The translations under genes were made by a program, and so were the position numbers. A stretch of DNA of 64,000 bases from Muraenolepis orangiensis (taxonomy: Eukaryota; Chordata; Actinopteri; Gadiformes; Muraenolepididae): positions 123,501 to 187,500 of the forward strand of contig JANIIK010000484.1 of NCBI GenBank assembly GCA_027704905.1. Reading direction: 5' to 3'. Positions 44,428 through 56,205 of this stretch are shown one piece after another. The notes beneath the pieces were generated by a model. The model worked only from the letters and a program-made list of their open reading frames with translations. It was not told the DNA's origin and did no database searches. The first letter of the stretch is position 1. The number at the start of each line of letters is the position of its first letter.

Positions 44428-45009
44428 ATTTAACACATCAATAAGACTCACCTGATTCAACAGCTACCATCCAGCAAGCTCATGGACGCGCAATGCCGCT
44501 ACGTGAACCATGGATGTGAACGCGGACTGCCGTTCACGTGAACGAGCTGCCGAGAGGCATTGTGGGAGGGGCATGGCTTAAAGAACCAGTATATAAGGAA
44601 AATCAATGCCGACAGAAACTCCCAGAATCCTCCATGAGACACTTGTCGGCTTCATGCGCCACTGAACAGCTTCCATAGGAATGAATGGGGCCCCGCCTCC
44701 AGCACTGTATCCAGTTATTTTAATACATGTGCAGACGCAGAGAGGGGGCGGGTCTGAGCGTATGGGCTGAGCGTATGGGCTGGGCGTATGAGCAGAGAGA
44801 GAACAGCGCAGAGAGACAACTGCCTACGTTATATGGACTCGGAGATGAGGACAAAACGGCTTTAGTGCAACAAAAAAATAGTCATAACATAACTTCAGAC
44901 ATATCGGTATGACGGTATGGTCCCATCTACATATCGCCTTGTGAAATATACCGATATATAATAATACCGATATACCGCCCAGCCCTACTGCCACCATTGT
45001 TGTTGCCAT
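44428..45009. other. Unassigned sequence ending in a DNA-transposon-like terminus
   Basis: No gene. Several short inverted motifs (cacgtgaac) occur near 44510-44545, and a thrice-repeated gagcgtatgggct lies at 44755-44785. The segment 44880-44988 (ataccgatat... ataccgcccagccctac) looks like one end of a common fish interspersed repeat with a gggctgggcggtat terminus. Its partner end is not found. Confidence 0.45.
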
Positions 45010-46005
45010 GTTAAACCCCAAACAACATATTATTTAGAACTATAATTGGATTTACATATTCACAACAAAGCAAAATCAAATATCATTGCATGGAACTAAA
45101 ACTAATTGTTGCCAATATAACAATGTGTCCGGGAGGTGTGAAGTTCAGTACCAAGCCACCAAGGGACAAGAACTCAGAGATTGGCTTCACTATGCACAGC
45201 CAGGTCAGCGGTCATCGCAAAAAGAACCCAAAAGATGTTTCAGAATTACACTGTGGCAAAACTAATGATCAAGGGTATCTGAATGCTATTACGTTCCATT
45301 GTCTAGGTATTTTGCAACGTAATAAACTATGCCAATGTAACGGGTGTGCTTGGACTGCTACAGTCTGTCTATGCACATCCGTTGACCTCTGCGCAGTGTT
45401 CTGTTGTGCTGGTTGAATGAAGGACATGGACCACAACAGCTACTGGTTGGTTTTTTTAACCATGCCGACCGTCTGGACAATGGCTGTGTCCTGTACAGAT
45501 CAAAAAAAGAACAAACTTGCAACATGCGGTCTCTCCCACACACACGGGTCTCAATCTCCTCTCCTCAGACAGCAAGACGCGAACTGACTCATTAACAAAT
45601 GCTTCTGAATTAAACAAATTAAATAAAATACAAATGCTTAATACATTCGACCACAGCATATATTAAGACATGAAAAACAGCCAACCAATATCAATTAAGA
45701 ACACAAGAATGCACATACCTGTACAGATCAAAAAAAGAACAAACTTGCAACATGCGGTCTCTCCCACACACACGGGTCTCAATCTCCTGTTAGCAGACAA
45801 ACACACGGAGGACCCTGTAGCTAGCATTGGGGAAGCACGTGTCCACCATAAACTTACAAAACCCCAATCCACACCGTTTACATACAAATGACACAAGCTG
45901 CATGTTTATACATCAAGACCAACATTTCTTATCCCCTTTACTTTAAGTTTACATCGTCCACAACAAAAATAAATGTAAAACTATAACCGGGACAACAAAA
46001 ACGAT
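45010..46005. mobile_element. Relative of the non-autonomous hAT at 7071-8667, termini missing
   Basis: Segments 45550-45660 and 45785-46005 match 7735-7845 and 7835-8040 almost base for base (for example gagcattggggaagcacgtgtc-type sequence and the cattcgaccacagc block). A stretch of about 70 bases (ctgtacagatcaaaaaaagaac to gtctcaatctcct) is present twice, at 45490 and 45720. The part from 45010 to 45490 has no counterpart in the first copy. The open frame at 45090-45416 matches nothing I recognise and is probably chance. Confidence 0.6.
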
Positions 46006-46210
46006 TATGGGGGGTATTTCTAGTACAGAGTAACGGGCGAAGAAGTGGCAATAAAGTCCACTTAGGTAGGAGTTGTGTTTTTGGGTTTAACCAAGGGGGT
46101 GTAAACTGGTGATTAAATAATGTTATGTAAAATTGGCTTTGGAGGATACTAAAGAACACGTGGTAGATGTTGGTAGATTGTGGTTCTTTGTGGAACACAT
46201 TGTTTTTTGT

Positions 46211-49200
46211 GGTACTGTAGGCCTTGGTAGCACACGTGGTTAATGGGGGCCCTTTGTGGACCTCGTGGTTATTTCATGGAACATGTGGTTCTTTGTGGTA
46301 CTGTAGGCCTTGGTAGCACACGTGGTAAATTGTGGCCCTTTATGGAACTCGTGGTTATTTCATGGACCATGTGGTGGTTCTTTGTGGTACTGTAGGCCTT
46401 GGTAGCACACGTGGTTAATGGGGGCCCTTTGTGGACCTCGTGGTTATTTCATGGAACATGTGGTTCTTTGTGGTACTGTAGGCCTTGGTAGCACACGTGG
46501 TTAATGGGGGCCCTTTGTGGACCTCGTGGTTATTTCATGGACCATGTGGTGGTTCTTTGTGGTACTGTAGGCCTTGGTAGCACACGTGGTTAATGGGGGC
46601 CCTTTGTGGACCTCGTGGTTATTTCATGGAACATGTGGTTCTTTGTGGTACTGTAGGCCTTGGTAGCACACGTGGTTAATGGGGGCCCTTTGTGGACCTC
46701 GTGGTTATTTCATGGAACATGTGGTTCTTTGTGGTACTGTAGGCCTTGGTAGCACACGTGGTTAATGGGGGCCCTTTGTGGACCTCGTGGTTATTTCATG
46801 GAACATGTGGTTCTTTGTGGTACTGTAGGCCTTGGTAGCACACGTGGTTAATGGGGGCCCTTTGTGGACCTCGTGGTTATTTCATGGACCATGGGTGGTT
46901 CTTTGTGGTACTGTAGGCCTTGGTAGCACACGTGGTTAATGGGGGCCCTTTGTGGACCTCGTGGTTATTTCATGGAACATGTGGTTCTTTGTGGTACTGT
47001 AGGCCTTGGTAGCACACGTGGTTAATGGGGGCCCTTTGTGGACCTCGTGGTTATTTCATGGAACATGTGGTTCTTTGTGGTACTGTAGGCCTTGGTAGCA
47101 CACGTGGTTAATGGGGGCCCTTTGTGGACCTCGTGGTTATTTCATGGAACATGTGGTTCTTTGTGGTACTGTAGGCCTTGGTAGCACACGTGGTTAATGG
47201 GGGCCCTTTGTGGACCTCGTGGTTATTTCATGGAACATGTGGTTCTTTGTGGTACTGTAGGCCTTGGTAGCACACGTGGTTAATGGGGGCCCTTTGTGGA
47301 CCTCGTGGTTATTTCATGGAACATGTGGTTCTTTGTGGTACTGTAGGCCTTGGTAGCACACGTGGTTAATGGGGGCCCTTTGTGGACCTCGTGGTTATTT
47401 CATGGAACATGTGGTTCTTTGTGGTACTGTAGGCCTTGGTAGCACACGTGGTTAATGGGGGCCCTTTGTGGACCTCGTGGTTATTTCATGGAACATGTGG
47501 TTCTTTGTGGTACTGTAGGCCTTGGTAGCACACGTGGTTAATGGGGGCCCTTTGTGGACCTCGTGGTTATTTCATGGAACATGTGGTTCTTTGTGGTACT
47601 GTAGGCCTTGGTAGCACACGTGGTTAATGGGGGCCCTTTGTGGACCTCGTGGTTATTTCATGGAACATGTGGTTCTTTGTGGTACTGTAGGCCTTGGTAG
47701 CACACGTGGTTAATGGGGGCCCTTTGTGGACCTCGTGGTTATTTCATGGAACATGTGGTTCTTTGTGGTACTGTAGGCCTTGGTAGCACACGTGGTTAAT
47801 GGGGGCCCTTTGTGGACCTCGTGGTTATTTCATGGAACATGTGGTTCTTTGTGGTACTGTAGGCCTTGGTAGCACACGTGGTTAATGGGGGCCCTTTGTG
47901 GACCTCGTGGTTATTTCATGGAACATGTGGTTCTTTGTGGTACTGTAGGCCTTGGTAGCACACGTGGTTAATGGGGGCCCTTTGTGGACCTCGTGGTTAT
48001 TTCATGGAACATGTGGTTCTTTGTGGTACTGTAGGCCTTGGTAGCACACGTGGTTAATGGGGGCCCTTTGTGGACCTCGTGGTTATTTCATGGAACATGT
48101 GGTTCTTTGTGGTACTGTAGGCCTTGGTAGCACACGTGGTTAATGGGGGCCCTTTGTGGACCTCGTGGTTATTTCATGGAACATGTGGTTCTTTGTGGTA
48201 CTGTAGGCCTTGGTAGCACACGTGGTTAATGGGGGCCCTTTGTGGACCTCGTGGTTATTTCATGGAACATGTGGTTCTTTGTGGTACTGTAGGCCTTGGT
48301 AGCACACGTGGTTAATGGGGGCCCTTTGTGGACCTCGTGGTTATTTCATGGAACATGTGGTTCTTTGTGGTACTGTAGGCCTTGGTAGCACACGTGGTTA
48401 ATGGGGGCCCTTTGTGGACCTCGTGGTTATTTCATGGAACATGTGGTTCTTTGTGGTACTGTAGGCCTTGGTAGCACACGTGGTTAATGGGGGCCCTTTG
48501 TGGACCTCGTGGTTATTTCATGGAACATGTGGTTCTTTGTGGTACTGTAGGCCTTGGTAGCACACGTGGTTAATGGGGGCCCTTTGTGGACCTCGTGGTT
48601 ATTTCATGGAACATGTGGTTCTTTGTGGTACTGTAGGCCTTGGTAGCACACGTGGTTAATGGGGGCCCTTTGTGGACCTCGTGGTTATTTCATGGAACAT
48701 GTGGTTCTTTGTGGTACTGTAGGCCTTGGTAGCACACGTGGTTAATGGGGGCCCTTTGTGGACCTCGTGGTTATTTCATGGAACATGTGGTTCTTTGTGG
48801 TACTGTAGGCCTTGGTAGCACACGTGGTTAATGGGGGCCCTTTGTGGACCTCGTGGTTATTTCATGGAACATGTGGTTCTTTGTGGTACTGTAGGCCTTG
48901 GTAGCACACGTGGTTAATGGGGGCCCTTTGTGGACCTCGTGGTTATTTCATGGAACATGTGGTTCTTTGTGGTACTGTAGGCCTTGGTAGCACACGTGGT
49001 TAATGGGGGCCCTTTGTGGACCTCGTGGTTATTTCATGGAACATGTGGTTCTTTGTGGTACTGTAGGCCTTGGTAGCACACGTGGTTAATGGGGGCCCTT
49101 TGTGGACCTCGTGGTTATTTCATGGAACATGTGGTTCTTTGTGGTACTGTAGGCCTTGGTAGCACACGTGGTTAATGGGGGCCCTTTGTGGACCTCGTGG

Positions 49201-50088
49201 TTATTTCATGGAACATGTGGTTCTTTGTGGTACTGTAGGCCTTGGTAGCACACGTGGTTAATGGGGGCCCTTTGTGGACCTCGTGGTTATTTCATGGAAC
49301 ATGTGGTTCTTTGTGGTACTGTAGGCCTTGGTAGCACACGTGGTTAATGGGGGCCCTTTGTGGACCTCGTGGTTATTTCATGGAACATGTGGTTCTTTGT
49401 GGTACTGTAGGCCTTGGTAGCACACGTGGTTAATGGGGGCCCTTTGTGGACCTCGTGGTTATTTCATGGAACATGTGGTTCTTTGTGGTACTGTAGGCCT
49501 TGGTAGCACACGTGGTTAATGGGGGCCCTTTGTGGACCTCGTGGTTATTTCATGGAACATGTGGTTCTTTGTGGTACTGTAGGCCTTGGTAGCACACGTG
49601 GTTAATGGGGGCCCTTTGTGGACCTCGTGGTTATTTCATGGAACATGTGGTTCTTTGTGGTACTGTAGGCCTTGGTAGCACACGTGGTTAATGGGGGCCC
49701 TTTGTGGACCTCGTGGTTATTTCATGGAACATGTGGTTCTTTGTGGTACTGTAGGCCTTGGTAGCACACGTGGTTAATGGGGGCCCTTTGTGGACCTCGT
49801 GGTTATTTCATGGAACATGTGGTTCTTTGTGGTACTGTAGGCCTTGGTAGCACACGTGGTTAATGGGGGCCCTTTGTGGACCTCGTGGTTATTTCATGGA
49901 ACATGTGGTTCTTTGTGGTACTGTAGGCCTTGGTAGCACACGTGGTTAATGGGGGCCCTTTGTGGACCTCGTGGTTATTTCATGGAACATGTGGTTCTTT
50001 GTGGTACTGTAGGCCTTGGTAGCACACGTGGTTAATGGGGGCCCTTTGTGGACCTCGTGGTTATTTCATGGACCATGTGGTGGTTCTT
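46211..50088. repeat. 86-bp tandem satellite, about 45 units
   Basis: The unit runs ggtactgtaggccttggtag ... ttcatggaacatgtggttctttgt and is 86 bases. The central 35 or so units look identical. The first few and the last ones differ (catgtggtggttc, catgggtggttc, taaattgtggccc), as expected when homogenisation is strongest in the middle. Each unit has one CACGTG palindrome. Degenerate half-units continue to about 50190. No coding potential is evident. Confidence 0.96.
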
Positions 50089-50190
50089 TGTGATGTTGCA
50101 GGCCTTGTTAGCATACGTAGCCCTTTGTGGACCTCGTGGTTATTTCATGGACCACGTGGTTCTTTGTGGTACTACAGGCATTGGGGGCAC

Positions 50191-51220
50191 ACGTGGCGTA
50201 GAACAAACGCAAGAGGCAAGAGTTTGAGTCGCCATGATCCCAATGTAAATCCAACCCGATGACGAGGTTGTTAGTATGCAAATGAAGAGAGAAGCATGGT
50301 CTCTCCTTTGTTCTGTTCTTTGTATGGAACATATGGGTTGTTTCCACGTGATGCGAGTAAATAACCTACTCTACTAAACCAGAGGTAGAGCTCACCTTAT
50401 TGGTTTATCTTTCAGAAGTTTAATAACTTAAATCTAGTTTTCAGCGCTCTTTAGGCTATTAATCCTCTTTCTTTTTCCCAATGTGGTGCAGTTTTGTGGG
50501 CCACTTATAATCGTTTCCCTATAAACATTTCATGTTCTTGTATGACTGTAGGATTGATAAGGCTAATTCATTTCGGCTGGGTCATTCATACAGACTACAA
50601 TAAGAAAATATGTTTATATTTTATATTAGTGAGATTCAAGGAAACAAGGCCAAAGAACCAATTCCTTGGACAGCCAGTAGGGATCGTAGGTCAGCGCTCT
50701 CCCTCTCTCTCTGGTTTTGAGCTTAGCCTGAGACACACATACCTGATATACTGATATACTGAAAATTATAAGAAGCAGCTAAGCTGGTATACAGCAATAA
50801 AGGAGTTGCAATCCCTTGTATATTCATTTGATTCATCGATTCATTTGAGTTGTTAATTAATGGGATTAATGGGTTGTTTTATTTGATTAATTCATTCATT
50901 GATTAATTTGAGTTGTCGATTAATGGGAGTTGTTTTATTTGATTAATTCATTTATTTATTAATCTGATTCACTGATTCATTTGATTTGTTTTATTTGATT
51001 GATTTGATTCACTGATTCATTTGATTTGTTTTATTTGATTGATTTGATTCATTGATTTGTTTTGTTTGGGGTATTGTTTTGCCGACTCATTTGATTGATT
51101 GGTTTATGTATTTTGTGCATTTGTAAGATTACTATCAAGTGTGTTATTTAATGAACAGATTGTTTTATAAATTGGTTTAAGGGTTAGTTTCATAAATATT
51201 TGTAACCACTGGTAATAACA
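50191..51220. other. Unassigned AT-rich sequence with low-complexity repeats
   Basis: No gene is recognised. From about 50820 to 51100 the motif ttgattcattgatttgtttta recurs imperfectly. It could hold the LTR and leader of the retrovirus-like relic that follows, but no TG...CA ends were identified. Confidence 0.4.
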
Positions 51221-51223
51221 ACC

Positions 51224-51499
51224 ATGGCAATGGCTTCAGACAAGCCGTCTACTCCAGTGGGCATGGTAGAGAAGAACAACCCCTTGATAAAATAAATTGG
51301 CAAAGTGTCCAAAAAATGGAGTAAGAGATGGGCTCACATCGATCAGCCCTGGCCAGAAGAAGGTAAGAGATGGACTCACATGGATCAGCCCTGGCCAGAA
51401 GAAGGTAAGAGATGGACTCACATGGATCAGCCCTGGCCAGAAGAAGGCACGTTTGATCCAGAGGTTATAAATCAAATGGAGGTGCTTATAAACACATAA
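51224..51499 (+). pseudogene. Retrovirus-like gag N-terminal relic with internal repeats
   Basis: The frame opens MAMASDKPSTPVGMVEKN, has an in-frame TAA about 23 codons later, then continues VSKKWSKRWAHIDQPWPEEG and ends at a stop at 51497. A 14-residue block (RWTHMDQPWPEEGK) is present three times through a 42-base tandem duplication. The Lys/Trp-rich start is matrix-like, and the link to retroviral gag is suggested by the integrase relic 250 bases downstream. This is tentative. Confidence 0.4.
51321..51446. repeat. Three-unit 42-bp tandem repeat in gag-like frame
   Basis: Units start gtaagagatggrctcacatsg at 51321, 51363 and 51405. The first differs at a few positions. Each unit junction contains aaggtaaga, which matches a 5' splice-site consensus. 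Unrelated in sequence to the 42-bp arrays in the hAT pair. Confidence 0.9.
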
Positions 51500-51740
51500 G
51501 TCCGAACAGACGACATGCGAGGACACGCCCACTAGACTGGATCCACAAATGTCGATTCTACATTGGCATACTCCAATTCTAAATTATGATGGCCAATACA
51601 GTATTGAAGACGATGATCGTAATATACTGGAGACTGGGAAAGCCACAACGACGATAGTGTTTCAGCCAGATTGTAAAAGTAAGAAACAGAGGTCATCATC
51701 TCCAATCCAGAGAACTGTCAACCTTGCAAAGACATCATAG

Positions 51741-51938
51741 AAGGAGGACTTGAAGGAGAGAAAAGATGCCATTCAACCAGGCGACAAAGTGTTTGTCAAA
51801 ATCTACCGAAGAAAGTGGCATGACGCCCGCCGAGAGGGACCATTCGAAGTCATCCTCACCACAGGAACTGCAATTTAGATCAAGGGATCTCCGACTTGGT
51901 ACCACCTACATCACTGCATTAAGGCACCAACAGACTGA
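51741..51938 (+). pseudogene. Retroviral-type integrase C-terminal relic
   Basis: In one frame: IQPGDKVFVKIYRRKWHDAR, then GPFEVILTTGTAI, a TAG, IKGSPTWYHLHHCIKAP and a stop at 51936. This is the C-terminal, SH3-like domain arrangement of gammaretroviral integrases (GDxVxVK, W, GPFxVxLTTxTA, WxHxxHxK). With the gag-like start just upstream, an internal deletion has removed most of this second provirus. It differs from the integrase end at 20866-21003, so it is another family. Confidence 0.7.
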
Positions 51939-52339
51939 GATGAGGAGGAGGTACCACGAGGAGAAGAAAAGGAGACACCACCTCAAAACAGAGGCACTGC
52001 TCCCGACTCAGATGAGGACATCGAGAATATTGATGATCGCATATCTCCTTTTCCAAGTGATGCCGAGTGCCAGTTCCCAGAAGCTGCACAGCACGGAAGG
52101 TTCAATGCAATTGATTTACGAGATGTTCCAGAACAACCAGAGCCAATCCCAAGTGGCCAGGAGGCCACTGACTCCAGAGAACCAGAGAAATGTCCTGATC
52201 CAGTCCAGCCAAAACGATCAAGGCCAGTCAGAACCTTGGTCAAACCTATTCGACTCAAAGACTACGACATTGGAGATGTCGAGAGTCCTTTCTTATGTGG
52301 TCCGTGGCAAGAGGCCGACAAAACGGGAACGGGCTAACG
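51939..52339. other. Low-confidence coding relic between two retroelements
   Basis: A frame of about 90 codons reads Glu/Pro/Ser-rich sequence ending RPVRTLVKPIRLKDYDIG, which may be a polyprotein tail or intervening env start of either neighbour. Nothing diagnostic. Confidence 0.3.
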
Positions 52340-52490
52340 AAACAGCTTGTTTTGAAAACCAATGGTACCAATATGACATTGCAGCTTCATTGGTTAAGCA
52401 GGCTCTGCAAGGTGTCCATGATGAAGGGGGCCATCAGGGGCAGTACAGAACGTTGTATTTGGCAAGGCAGAGGTTATATTGGGCTGACAT
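52340..52490 (+). pseudogene. Gypsy integrase zinc finger, HH half
   Basis: The frame reads LVKQALQGVHDEGGHQGQYR then LYLARQRLYWAD; the two histidines of the HHCC finger are in VHDEGGH. The sequence stops at gctgacat, where a LINE fragment is inserted. The Cys pair follows at 52812. Confidence 0.75.
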
Positions 52491-52811
52491 AATTTATTAA
52501 TTTATTATTAATTTATTAATATATTAATATATTATTACTGCCAATTTGCACTATACGTATTGTTGTGTATTGTATATACCTACGTATTACTGTAATAATA
52601 CTGTAAATGTATCTTCATTTATCAATACATTTAGATTTCATTTAGAATTATTTGAACTATTTTTGTTTATAATAGTTTTATTTGAGTTAGTTGTTGTTTT
52701 GTTTTTTAGCTTAGGTATTAGTATTTTTGTGTGTGCATTTATTCCCCCTGTGTCAACTGTTGCACCTTAATTTCCCTCGGGATTAATAAAGTTTTCTGAA
52801 TCTGAATCTGA
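52491..52811 (+). mobile_element. Short LINE 3'-end insertion
   Basis: It starts aatttattaattt and ends ttccctcgggattaataaagttttctgaatctgaatctga, a typical fish LINE tail. The tetramer acat flanks it on both sides (52487-52490 and 52812-52815). Removing it makes the integrase finger continuous. Confidence 0.75.
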
Positions 52812-53026
52812 ACATGGAACCGGAGGTTCGAGAATATGTCAAAGCTTGCAAGCACTGTGTAGTTAGCAAAACTCCTGAGCCAGAAGAGAGAGCTCCTCTA
52901 GAGAGCATCAAAACTACAAGCCGACTCGAACTGGTCTGTATTGACATTTGGTCTGCAGAAGACCTCAATGGGAAAAGTGTGGACGTGTTAGTGGTAACGG
53001 ACAATTTTACTCAGATGGCTCATGTT
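52812..53026 (+). pseudogene. Gypsy integrase zinc finger (CC half) and core start
   Basis: EVREYVKACKHCVVSKTPEP carries the two zinc cysteines, and LELVCIDIWSAEDLNGKSV begins the catalytic core with its first Asp in IDIW. VLVVTDNFTQMAHV follows and the sequence is cut by the LINE. Confidence 0.8.
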
Positions 53027-56000
53027 ACCAACATGAGTTTATTGTCACTTCACAGTTTACACAAGTATAAAGCAGTGATGTGAAAATCGTATGTGCAATA
53101 CCCGACGACAGACCGCAGTTATAAAATAAAAATAAGATAAAAATTGATAAAAATTGAATAAAAATTGAATAAAGTTAAAAAATAAAAATAAAAATAAAAA
53201 TGCAATTTATAAAATGCAAAATATCGGCACAGAAAAGAGCAATATGTACGTATATATAAATCAATGTAATCAAATATACATTGTTATATGCTATACGCCC
53301 TTGTTCAGCAGCCTGATGGCCTGACTGTGGAAGCTATCTCTAAGCCTATTATGTACGGCACTTGATACTGCGGTATCGCCTGCCTGACGGTAACAGTTCG
53401 TGGCTGGGGTGGGCAATGTCTTTTATGATTCGTTTGGCCTTGGCCACACACCGCTGAGTGTATATATCCAGGAGGGAGGGGAGCTCACCTCCAACGATAT
53501 ACTGGGCCGTCCGCACCACCCTTTGAAGCGCTCTGCGCTCGAGTGCGGTGCAGTTCCCGTACCGGGCAGTGATACACCCTGTAAGAACACTCTCGATGGT
53601 GCCGTTATAGAATGTTCTCAGGATGCGGGGGCCCATGCTGAATTTCTTCAGACGCCTGAGGAAATACAGGCGTTGTTGGGCTCTTTTCACCACGTGTGTG
53701 GTGTGCGTGGACCATGTGAAGTCCTCGGAGATGTGCACGCCGAGGAACTTGAAGCTGCTGACCCTCTCTACTGCAACACCGTCGATGGAGATAGGGCTGT
53801 GCTCTCCCCTCTGCTTCCTGAAGTCCACAATCAGCTCCTTGGTCTTCTTGACGTTGAGGGCGAGGCTGTTCTCCTGGCACCACTGCTCCAGCGATCCGAC
53901 CTCCTCCCTGTAGGCTGTCTCGTCGTTGCCGGCGATCAGGCCCATCACTGTCGTGTCGTCAGCAAACTTGACGATGACGTTGGAGCTGTGCATAGCCATG
54001 CAGTCGTGGGTGTAGAGGGAGTAGAGGAGAGGGCTCAGCACGCATCCCTGGGGGGCTCCCGTGTTGAGGGTCAGTGGCTCTGATGTGGTGCTGCCCATCC
54101 TCACCACCTGGCGGCGGTCCGACAGGAGGTCCAGTATCCAGCTGCACGTGGATGGGGGCACGCCTAGACCTCTAAGCTTGGTGTCGAGCTTGGCTGGAAC
54201 TATTGTGTTGAACGCTGAGCTGTAGCCCACAAACAGCATTTGCACATAACAGTTCTTTCCCTCCAGGTGGGAAAGGGCAGTGTGGAGGGCCATGGCAATT
54301 GCGTCGTCCGTGGATCTATTTTGACAATATGCAAATTGCCATGGCTCCGGCGTGGCAGGTTACACGGAGCAAATAAAGTCCTTGACCAACCTCTCGAAGA
54401 ATTTGCTTACAATCGAGGTGAGGGCTACAGGTCTATAGTCATTCAGGCATGTTACCTTGGGTTGTTTAGGGACAGGCACGATGGTGGACATCTTGAAGAC
54501 CGCGGGGACAACAGCCTGGGACAGGGAGAGGTTGAAGATGTCTGCAAAGACTCCTGCCAACTGGTCTGCGCATGCTCTGAGGACGTGGCCCGGGATGTCG
54601 TCGGGGCCTGCCGCCTTACGGATGTTCAGCCGCTTGAAGGTGCGGCGTACATCCGCCTCCGAGATGCTCAGCAGGCTGGTCCCCTCAGGCAGCGCTGGCT
54701 TCGGCGGGCTGCCGTTTCCGTCGAACCGAGCAAAAAAAGTATTTAGCTCTCCTGGGAGGGAGGTAGAGGAGTTCTCTACACAACTGGTTTCTTCCTCTGA
54801 AGTTCGTTATCGTCTGCAGCCCCTGCCACATACCCCTCGCATCGTGGCTGTTGATTTTATCTTCCACTCTGTCCTTATACTCCCGCTTGGCAGTGACGAT
54901 GGTCTTACGGAGGTCGTAACAGGCTCTCGTATATTCCTCCGTATTCCCGGAGCATATTTCCGGAGTGTAGGGCAGCGCGAACATCGCCGTTAATCCACGG
55001 TTTCTGGTTGGGATATATCCGAACCTAATCTATGCACTTCTTGATGAACCCGGTGACCGACGACGCGTACTCGTTGATGTTATTGTCCGAGGCAACGCGG
55101 AACATATGCCAGTCAGCGCGTTCAAAACAATCCTGCAGCAGAGAGTCCGATTGGTCCGACCAGCATTGGACCTCCCTCACAGCGATCGGTTGCTGCTTCA
55201 GTCTCTGCCTATAGGCGGGGAGTAGCTGGATAGAGCGGTGGTCTGATTTGCCGAACGGTGGGCGGAGGAGGGCCTTGTAGCCATCACGGAACGGGGTGTA
55301 GCAGTGGTCGAGGATCCGCTCGCCCCGTGTGTTGCTCGTTATGTTTTGGTAGAACTTCGGGAGAACCTTCTTCAGGTTCGCCTTGTTGAAGTCCCCCGCC
55401 ACGATGAGAGCAGCCTCGGGGTGTGCCGACTCTTCGCTGATAGCCCCGTACAGTTCCTTCAGCGCTGTGTCCATGTTGGCTTGTGGGGGAATGTAAACAG
55501 CGGTCACGGTTACCGCTGTAAACTCCCGAGGTAGCCAGTATGGACGGCACATAAGCATCAGGTACTCCAGGTCCGGGGAACAGAAAGACTTGAGGGGATG
55601 TACATGACTTTGGTTGCACCAAGATCTATTTATCATGAGACATACCCCCCCTCCGCGATCTTTACCGGAGAGAGCCTTTGTTCTGTCCGCCCGGTGGACG
55701 GAAAATCCCGTCGGCTCGATAGCTGCGTCGGTAACCCCCTCCGACATCCATGTCTCCGTAAGGCAGATGATACAATTGTCCTCAGTTTCCCGGTGGAATT
55801 GAATACGAGCCTGTAGCTCGCTTAACTCATTGTCCAGAGACTGTACATTAGCCAGTAGAATGTTGGGTAGTGGGGGGCGATCGGATCGACATCTCAGCCT
55901 GACTAGCACTTCGGCTCGCTTCCCTCACTTCCTCCGGCGACACTTGCGTGTAATCGTGCCCAAGACGGTCGGAGATAATCCAGCTGTGACTTCGGGCGGG

Positions 56001-56205
56001 ACGTCCGAGTCGAAAGAATGGAAACAACTCTGGTAGGCGGCGAGCGACTGTCGATCTGATCTCCAGAAGTGTGCAAAAGTTAGAAGTGAACGTGCTGCTA
56101 ACTTCCTGAACTAAAATAGTTGCGATAAAAAGAATAAATAACAAAAAACTGCGTTGTCGTGCGGGAGCTCGCGACACGGCAGCCATCTTGTACGGCGCCA
56201 TACTC
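53027..56205 (-). mobile_element. Nearly full-length LINE (Rex1/CR1-L2 group), minus strand
   Basis: On the minus strand it runs from an ATG region near 56190 through endonuclease and reverse transcriptase to a tail with gtgacaataaac at about 53035-53050. It is the same family as 23657-26537 but more complete. It inserted into the Gypsy integrase core, which resumes at 56206. Target duplication not clear; a catgtt/aacatg palindrome marks the 3' junction. Confidence 0.85.
53349..56183 (-). pseudogene. LINE ORF: leader, endonuclease, reverse transcriptase (broken)
   Basis: The frame starts MAAVSRAPARQRSFLLFILF, with a hydrophobic segment, and shifts near 55880 into the endonuclease: ILLANVQSLDNELSE, CLTETWMSEG, RGGGVCLMIN, VAGDFNKANL and SDHRSIQLLP. 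After breaks near 55020 and 54730, the RT follows with [11 protein letters not shown] and a stop near 54360. It then has MALHTALSHLEG, TGAPQGCVLSPLLYSLYTHD, FADDTTVMG and the C-terminal NCTALERRALQRVVRTAQ. In the first catalytic motif the Asp is Gly (LFVGYSSAFN; the plus-strand copy has LFVDYSS), so this RT would be dead even without frame breaks. Confidence 0.88.

Noticed and set aside
45090..45416. 108-residue frame as a gene
   Set aside because: No known motif, no support from the related copy, random-looking composition.
37582..50088. CRISPR or regulatory array in the 32-bp and 86-bp repeats
   Set aside because: Pure head-to-tail satellite, no spacers, no adjacent cas-like genes.
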